This document shows, in pieces, positions 57,328 through 64,000 of a stretch of 64,000 bases of DNA. Both the position numbers and the translations under genes were made by a program. The stretch is from Rhyacophila brunnea (taxonomy: Eukaryota; Arthropoda; Insecta; Trichoptera; Rhyacophilidae). Where the stretch lies: NCBI GenBank assembly GCA_022495005.1, contig JAGYXB010000269.1, positions 930,001 through 994,000 of the forward strand. The letters are read 5' to 3'. The notes under the pieces are model-generated. The model ran no database searches, had not been told where the DNA came from, and worked only from the letters and a program-made list of their open reading frames with translations. Numbering within the stretch: the first letter of the stretch is position 1; the number at the start of each line of letters is the position of its first letter.

Positions 57328-57848
57328 GCAACTATACAGCTTAAATTTTTCCATAAATAAAAAATTACAACTGCAGTATGTATATACGTTGCATCTGAGC
57401 CAAAAACCTATATCCATATTTTTAACAGCTGTTTTCATTATAGTATCTATTACAAAATACTACTATGTTATTGAGTAAAATAACCTTGGTAATTTTTCCT
57501 TTAAATAATATGTTTTTTAAGCCACAATTAATACCACAGACACATTAGAAATAGTAGGTACTCGTACTCACCGCAACTAAAAATAAAATTATTGGGTTTT
57601 TTTTGCCTGACCACATTACCACATTTTATTTTTAACGATCTGATGGTTATGTATCCACTATATTGCCGGCGGCCGACGACGTATATTTTTTCTTCATTGC
57701 TTAAGTAGTTATTTAAAATATTTTTAAGGTATGTCACATAAAGCAGAATTCTCTGAACAAATATGAGAAAAGATTTGATTCTTTGCTAACTTCTTGGGAG
57801 GTTTTGTATTCTGTTCATGGCAGATAATTTATTTTTATTTTACTTTAA
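57328..57848. other. AT-rich non-coding DNA
   Basis: No recognised feature. Confidence 0.45.
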
Positions 57849-58498
57849 CGGCCCACGTACTCCGCGTAGGTCAAAATGGAGCTTTTATGGTATTTTCAAA
57901 GCATGATCTTGGACATTCCTTAAACGTTGTAGATAATCTATTTATATAATTTTGAAGCCTTATTATCCTTTATATTTATTTTAAACATTTGATGACTGCA
58001 TAAAGTATTTTTATTACATAAAATAGTATTCTTTTAAGCCTCTCGATCTAATGTTTTAGAATATAGTCATATTTCAGTACATCCATGTGAAGTGGTGTTA
58101 AATTTTTTTACATTTATTAGTTTTGAAACGCATTTATAAAACCATTAGTAAAATTTATGTTGACATTTTTATAGTGAAATATTTACGATAAAAAATTATA
58201 TTGATAATCTCTGTGATCCCAAATTTGACAAGAATTAGGCATTTTATTATTCAAAAAATGGGCCAAGATTAACATATTTGAGGATAATTCTAAAGACACT
58301 GATTATAAGCTATGTCTTTGACCATTCAAGTGTGATAAACATCCGACGAATATATTTATAATAATTATTAAACTAAGAATAAGGTAGTATTTTTTTGAAA
58401 TACGCCATTTCTTTTGGCATTTCCCAGTGGTTAAGCTACAACATACGGCCGTAGCCATAAATTGACAAACTATAACTGAAGTAGGGAGTAAAATCATG
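57849..58498 (+). repeat. Dispersed repeat C, copy 3 (longest)
   Basis: GGCCCACGTACTCCGCGTAGG through the blocks shared with 22201-22655, extended to 58498 by AATGCCATTTC.. and ACGGCCGTAGCCATAAATTG. The extension occurs inverted in the 35182 copy. No frame, TIR or TSD could be fixed. Confidence 0.7.
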
Positions 58499-59038
58499 TT
58501 AACGCGCGTGTTTGAACATGTACCTAACCGAAAAAAAAATTTTACTTGTGTCTTTTATAAGTTAACCCTAGTGACATAATATTTAAACAGCTATTTAATA
58601 CATCTTATTGATAATTTTAATTTTAAAAAAGTTGTTAAATCTATTTAAAAACATTAAAACGTTTGTTTTAAATTTTAAAAAATAGTGTCCATGAGCGAGA
58701 ACGTGCTTAGCCAAAAATGAATCACTAAGAGCACGTTCCAGAATCATACTTAGGCGCGTAATTCTCTAAAATACGCGCCTATCTTTATGATACCGATATC
58801 GGTAACTTAGGTTACGTCACCTACAGTATCCATACATAATAATGTGTTGAATATCAGGTAGCAAATCTATGGTAAAGGGCAGAAACCCAGTACGAAACCA
58901 TTTAAAACACGGCAAGACAGTCAAGCTAAATTAGCAACTCTGGATGGTGTTTATTGCCAAGTTAATTCAGATAATTCTGCATCGCACTCTAAATACTCGT
59001 ATCACAAGTAGTACCACACTGCCATTTAACAGAAATGC
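58499..59038. other. Unclassified DNA
   Basis: A GCACGTTC/GAACGTGC pair (about 58699-58738) brackets a short inverted repeat. No gene seen. Confidence 0.4.
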
Positions 59039-59441
59039 ACCTACTGCAGTGGTTTTCAAACTGTTTCGTCTCGTACGCCCTTCATGTCTAAATACAGATT
59101 AATTGTATGGGGTCAGCCCACTGTTTTTCACATAGTTTCTCAAATCTTGGAATCAAACTATTCACACCTAGGCCGCCAGTTGAGTGGCATCTTACTCAAA
59201 ATTACTTTTAGTTTCAGATTTGATGTATTTACCCTGCTTCTTCATTATGTTCTTAATTTAAACGTATAGGTACATGAAAATATTCTTTAAAATGTGATAA
59301 ACACATAGTACGTACCGGTAGTCACAGAAGTACCCGACCTAACGTATAGATATCAGTTGTTTGAAAATAATGAACACGATAGAAAGTACCAATCTTATAA
59401 AGCCTAAGTTTGAATTTTGACGACGCTACGTTGTTCATTAA

Positions 59442-59815
59442 GGTGACGCATCAGTGAAACGCCAAATAATTTTCAACTGTACGCGCGACGAAATTTTGGA
59501 CTCGCTGCCATTCACTGAGAGAATGTTGACTCGGGAACACGTCACTTTGCTGCGTGATGGCGACGGGTCAATTAATTCTAAAATCGTGTAAAGATGACTA
59601 AAAACGTTACCCATTTACTTTAAAAAGAAAACATGTCAATGAATATATTATTATTGTTACTAATAGAACAATAAACAGAACATAAAATGGACGTATGTTG
59701 GATTTATATGACAATTAATATTTCGTTTGACAGGCGTCATTTTCACCCGCCACCCGCAATCCGCGCATCGCCTAGCGACGATCTTTTTAGACCGTGCCTC
59801 AACTAATGCATGGCC
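59442..59815 (+). mobile_element. TTAA-TSD MITE family, copy 5, inside the mariner 5' UTR
   Basis: GTGACGCATCAGTGAAACG at left, CCTCAACTAATGCATGGCC at right, with TTAA on both sides (59438-59441, 59816-59819). The mariner leader continues directly on both sides. An ATG at the MITE's right edge (59810) extends the transposase frame by 19 spurious codons. Confidence 0.9.
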
Positions 59816-59866
59816 TTAATTATTTGTCAGCCATCAACAGTGAACACTCTCAGTGAATTTGTAAAC

Positions 59867-60820
59867 ATGGAAAAAATTGGTCATAGTTATATAATACAAC
59901 ACTTTCATTTGAAAAGCTTCAGTCCAACCGATATCAAAGCGGCGCTAGATTCTACTCTGGGGGTGTCTGCTCATTTGTTTACAACAGTAACATATTGGGT
60001 GGCTGAGTTTAAACGAGCTCGGACGAGCTGCCAAGACGAAGATCGCAGTGGTCGACCAAATGAAGTGACCACGCCAGAAATGGTGACGATAATCCACAAA
60101 ATGGTATTGGATGAACGTCGACTGAAATTGCGTGAGCTAGCATATATGGTAGGCAGTTCAAAAAGTGCTGTACATCACATATTGACTGACAATTTGGACA
60201 TGAGAAAACTGTGCGCAAGGTGGGTGCCGCGATTACTCACAATGGAACAAAAACAGCATCGTGAGGATGTTTCAATCGAGTGTTTGGCAAAGATTCACAG
60301 CAATAAAGCAGAGTTTTTGCATCTATTCATAACGATGAATGAAACATGGGTCCATCACTTTACACCTAAGACAAAAGAACAGTCAAAACAATCGACTAAA
60401 AGGGGAGAATCGGCTCCAAAGAAGGCGAAGACAGTTTCATCTGCGGGCAAGGTCATGGCGTCAGTTTTTTTGGGATGCGCGTGGGTAATTTTCATTGATT
60501 ATCTTCAGAAAGGAAAATCAATCAACGGCGTGTATTATGTAAACTTATTGCAGCATTTGAGTGATGAAATCAATATAAAACAACCTCATTTGGCGAAAAA
60601 GAAAGTTTCGTTTCATCAGGACAATTCATCAGTTCACACATCCGTTATCGCGATGGCCAAAATCAATGAGTTAAAGTTCGAATTGCTTCCTCACGCACCC
60701 TATTCGCCAGATTTAGCCCCCTCAGATTATTTTCTGTTTCCAAACTTGAAAAAATGGCTCGGTGGTAAAAGATTTTCCAACAATGAAGAGGTGGAGTCTG
60801 CGGTTGATGGCTATTTTTAG
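59867..60820 (+). pseudogene. mariner transposase, inactivated (D-to-N and nonsense)
   Basis: Cut-and-paste DD34D transposase that would bind the mariner TIRs and move the element in the nucleus. The start at 59867 (MEKIGHSYII) fits the family; the in-frame ATG at 59810 comes from the inserted MITE. In order: N-terminal HTH region (residues 1-115, with GRP near 62-64), linker WVPRLL (119-124), then the catalytic core. The first catalytic aspartate position reads TMNETWVHH, Asn158 instead of Asp; the others are D252 (HQDNSS) and D287 (APSDYF), spaced 34. A TAG at 60818-60820 ends the frame at 317 residues; the same frame continues 31 more codons to a TAA at 60914-60916, giving a 349-residue layout against a usual ~345. 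There are no frameshifts, so decay is by point substitutions. Confidence 0.9.
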
Positions 60821-61163
60821 GATCTCGACGATTCTCACTATAAACAGGGTATCGAAGCTATTGAACATCGCTGGGAAAAGTGTATCGATCTAAAAGGAGA
60901 CTATGTAGAGAAATAAAAATATTTTTTCCCAATTTTCTTGTGTTTTCTTTGTTAGGTCGGGTACTTCTGGGACTACCCTCGTATATCGTTAGAGCCTTGG
61001 AAAAACAATTGTGTCGATTCTTAATGTAAGATAGGTGCTGTTCAAAAACTTTTTTTTATCCTGAAAAAGAAGCATTGGAGGGCACAAACGGGTTCGATAA
61101 TAGAATCTATCAGCACGTTATAGTTATTTTGCTGCGCACAGTTTGAATACCACTGGCCTACAG

Positions 61164-61374
61164 AATCATAAGATACAAAACTAATTAATCATAATTTCCC
61201 TACTTGATAAAATTAATCAATATTGCATAGCGATTAATCCGGTCTGCGAGTAGTTCAACTTTATATTAATTAAACTAAATAAACAACATTTTATTACTAA
61301 GTTAAAGTTTACTTTGCTATGAAAATATATCTATATAAATTTTAAGTAGGTAAACAATCTCAGACCAGTACTAT
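61164..61374. other. AT-rich spacer
   Basis: No recognised feature. Confidence 0.4.
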
Positions 61375-62338
61375 CATATGCTGAAATTCGAGAACAAATG
61401 CTTGCGGCGAATACTGTATGAATTAAAATAGTATTAGAAGGCGAACCATACAGCCTCTCGGCACATTTAAGGTGAAGATCAAGGCCATCTATAGTCAGGC
61501 TACGGCACTAAATTGCAATTACCGATAATAATTCTAGTTATTACTTAACTTTGAATGTAATGCAGTAACATTTTTGCAGTAATTGATGATTTTTGATTGC
61601 ATGTTCTGTTCATATTAATTGACGTATTTCTATTTTTTTAATGAAATATTCATTAAACGAAATGACAATATAATATATTATATTAAATTGTACATGCTGT
61701 TTTAAGTCAATAGCTATTTCGGTTGTAGCATCATTATGAAGACTATAAAAATAAACGATTTGTGTACGATTATTTGGTATACCTACAACTTTTAAAACGA
61801 TACGGAATAATCTCTCTCCCTCTCTCTTTCACCCTGGGACTATTCAAGAACAGTCCTTACTTACTCGGAAACCTTATTAATTTAAAACATTTAATTTAAT
61901 TTTCCTCAGGCCATTATATATTATTTCCGCGAATCTGAGCATTTCCATACCCTATAAAAATAATACAATGGTATTTTATCAAGTAAATTATGGCTCAATT
62001 AAGTCAGATTCAATCAAATTAACATTTTCTACCAACAGTTTACCATATTGCATTCGAAATATTAGCAATAATAATAATAGCACTACGATCAAAATTCTCA
62101 ATTTCCTTTTCGGGCCTTGATAAAGATACGATGGCTTGGTCGCATGGTACAAATTTAAGCCTAGCCTGCCTTTTCTTCAAACTAACAAACCTGTATCCAC
62201 CATCCGGAAGGCCACTTAAATGGCATCCGCAGGTTGTATACGGCATGCAACGGTGTACTTCTATAACCTGGGAAAACTCAGATAGTATGGCGAGAGACTA
62301 GGATTTTTGGAGACACCACGTGGTGTCCATATGGTTAA
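61375..62338 (+). pseudogene. LINE C-terminal relic with internal insertion
   Basis: MLKFENKCLRRILYE at 61378 matches FENRCLRRILGV of the 41.9-kb LINE. After about 590 bp of extra sequence the frame resumes at about 62125, with LACLFFKLTNLYPPSGRPLK, ITWENSDSMARD and WRHHVVSIW parallel to the 41.6-kb relic. A TAG and many substitutions make it inactive. The intervening insertion is not identified. Confidence 0.6.
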
Positions 62339-63071
62339 CCTAAAATTCGAATATGTACAAAGAAGCTTTTTGACAATCAAAACATTTCATTTAATTGAAT
62401 ACACTCAAATATATTGTTAGGTACAGCAAAACATAATGGCACATTTATTCAGAATTCAATTTTCTGATTTCATTTGAAAGAATCATATTCGAAGGGAAAT
62501 CTCATGACTCAAGTAAAAGAAAATAGTAAAACGATCGTTTTTCTCTATCTACTTTATTTGTGTTTTGTTCATGAAATGAAAAAAAAATATATAGAGATTA
62601 TAATATGTACGTATAAAATAATAAAACTCCACTGATATGATTTTATTTATTGAAAGTGATTTTTAGAAAATAATAAAAATAAATAGGTATGAAATTTTCA
62701 GTAACTACTAGTACTACGTAGGTACGTTTTAATTTCATCCATAATATATATATACTATATCATATAGCATATTTTAACATTAGGTCTCATTTGTTATTCC
62801 CGGCGCACAGCATTACCTAAGCCTAAATTTATCAGAGCATGGAGCTAGGTAAATTAATAATATTATTTGATACGTCCACCTTATCTTGGATGTACCTCCC
62901 CTCCCACATATCATTTTCTTAATTTTGGTTTAATTATACAATATATTAAGTTAATATCCAGAAGAAAGGATACGTAAAGCGTTGAAAATAAAATCAAATC
63001 GATAAAGAATTCCTGTTTTCAGAAATGTTTTTTATTATTGTATGACCTCCATATTATTTTATTATTTACAG
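62339..63071. other. AT-rich DNA preceding a candidate splice acceptor
   Basis: Ends in CATATTATTTTATTATTTACAG, a pyrimidine/T-rich acceptor used by the exon at 63072. Confidence 0.5.
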
Positions 63072-63312
63072 GATCATCTTTGATGTGTTGATGATCTGCT
63101 GCCTTCCAACTGTCCTGGCTTCTCTCAATACAAACCTTACTCGAGAGCAAAATATCGCCGTGCCTCAAGATGACTGCAAATCCATCATAAAATATCAAAA
63201 ACTTACAATCTCGTATAAAGATGCTGAATGTATTAGCAATACAACAGAAATTGGAGAAACAGTTCTATCTTGCCGGAAGGGGCTGGATAACAATTGGACG
63301 AAAAATGTTAAG
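63072..63312 (+). CDS. Candidate internal exon of a secreted or membrane protein
   Basis: Acceptor TTATTTACAG (to 63071) and consensus donor GTAAGT (63313) bound a 241-bp open stretch. With one leading base the frame reads IIFDVLMICCLPTVLASLNT, a hydrophobic signal-peptide-like segment with a plausible cleavage after LAS. About 60 polar residues follow, with Cys in DDCKS, DAECIS and LSCRK, and N-glycosylation-type sites (NTNLT, ISNTT, NNWT). The upstream exon must end in phase 2 and supply the start codon; the 17395-17438 exon has this phase. It is GC-richer than the flanks and has no copy elsewhere in the window. Protein family not recognised. Confidence 0.5.
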
Positions 63313-63720
63313 TAAGTTAAAATACGTATACCTATAGAGCCTATAGCTATTATCTCAATAGAGGTTAGACGTTTAACATGGTCATAGTACACTAACTGAT
63401 GATAACGTCTTTGCTAAATTTCTATCGCCGTATTTATCAGATTTCCACGAAAATTTTAAATAAATGCCGCCAAATGAAGAGACAGACAAAAGGTTATTAA
63501 ATCACATGAGCTATACAATGTACAATATAAATATTATACAAAGTGTTTATAGCTGACGGTTTAATATACATTATATATAGATTCGTCGAAATTGGGTGTG
63601 TTACGCTTTTTTTGCGAAATCGGGTGGCCATTGAAGTAATTCCCTTATTGCTAGTTTTAAAGGTTATCTCATTGCGATGAGAGTATTACATAATATATGA
63701 AACAAGTAACCTAATATATT

Positions 63721-63760
<40 letters not shown>

Positions 63761-64000
63761 AGTAACGAAGGGGGGAGGTAGGCTGTTAACATCCGACGCA
63801 AATAATTAATAGTTGAAACATTGAAATAAGACTTCAACAATGTGTTGTTTCTTAGTTTTAAAATTCAATTAAACCCTGCCTAATCAGAACCAAATAATAA
63901 TCAATAATATTAATTGTATATCTAGTGTAGATATTTTATAGATAGAATATTTTTAATCGATTATGCTTTAGAGTTGGCAGAGCTTAATGAATGTCAAATA
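63313..64000. other. Putative intron, AT-rich, with (TA)n
   Basis: A (TA)n microsatellite lies at 63724-63757. No further exon was recognised before the window ends. Confidence 0.5.

Larger units (their letters stand above)
59309..60983 (+). mobile_element. mariner element (about 1.3 kb) carrying a nested MITE
   Basis: The left TIR 59309-59343 (GTAGTCACAGAAGTACCCGA, CCTAAC) is inverse to the right TIR 60951-60983 (GTTAGGTCGGGTACTTCTGG, GACTACCC). TA is present at both outer edges. Subtracting the 378-bp MITE insertion (with one TSD) leaves about 1,297 bp, the normal size of a mariner. The transposase is defective (separate entry). Confidence 0.9.
59047..61155. mobile_element. hAT MITE (about 435 bp) carrying a nested mariner
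   Basis: CAGTGGTTTTCAAACTGTTT at 59047 and CACAGTTTGAATACCACTG ending 61155 are inverse ends. Flanks ACCTACTG (59039-59046) and GCCTACAG (61156-61163) agree at 6 of 8 positions, an aged hAT-type 8-bp TSD. The mariner at 59309-60983 accounts for the excess length. No hAT transposase remains. Confidence 0.75.

Noticed and set aside
59810..59866. Upstream ATG extending the mariner transposase by 19 codons
   Set aside because: It begins in the terminus of the inserted TTAA-MITE and mariner leader; the family start is at 59867.
1..64000. CRISPR arrays, bacterial operons or phage genes
   Set aside because: No spaced direct-repeat arrays, ribosome-binding-site-led gene runs or phage proteins; the repeat content is that of an animal genome.

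Overview
This is a 64 kb stretch of AT-rich (roughly 70% A+T) animal nuclear DNA with no long host coding region. Splice-like signals, tRNA-derived SINEs, LINE relics, mariner, pogo/Tigger and hAT-type transposons, and TTAGG-type repeats (the usual arthropod telomere unit, here inside foldback elements) all point to an insect. The base composition resembles a sap-feeding hemipteran, but the order cannot be fixed from sequence alone.

Almost everything recognisable is mobile DNA, so boundaries were fixed by terminal inverted repeats (TIRs) and target-site duplications (TSDs) wherever possible. Eleven hAT-like non-autonomous elements or foldbacks carry 8-bp TSDs (starts at 1078, 2482, 7400, 18542, 39872, 42590, 46460, 49161, 52705, 56973, 59047). 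There is a five-copy TTAA-TSD MITE family (11691, 15258, 31300, 33171, 59442), a two-copy family with 4-bp TSDs (10998, 47742), TTA-TSD elements (15644, 46260, 54610), a pogo/Tigger relic (27655) and a nearly complete but dead mariner (59309-60983). Two tRNA-derived SINE families, about fourteen 5'-truncated or decayed LINE pieces and several unclassified dispersed repeats (here called B, C, D and E) fill much of the rest.

Layout: 0-10 kb holds hAT elements, SINEs and an RT fragment with the FADDT motif. 10-16 kb holds MITEs and an endonuclease relic. 16.5-17.5 kb is a non-repetitive patch with a TATA box, an initiator and a short ATG exon, the best candidate host promoter. 18-27 kb holds SINE/foldback nests and repeats. 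27-33 kb holds a Tigger relic and LINE tails. 34.4 kb holds a possible host terminal exon. 35-46 kb holds LINE relics and an inverted pair of hAT elements. 46-57 kb holds nested MITEs and repeats. 59.0-61.2 kb is a three-level nest (MITE inside mariner inside hAT). 63.1 kb holds a possible secreted-protein exon with good splice sites.

Host coding content is therefore a few isolated exon candidates (17.3, 28.3 minus strand, 34.4 and 63.1 kb), which suggests that the window lies in large introns or intergenic space. The exon at 17395-17438 is in splice phase with the one at 63072; if joined they would encode a basic N-terminus followed by a hydrophobic signal-like segment. This is an inference only.
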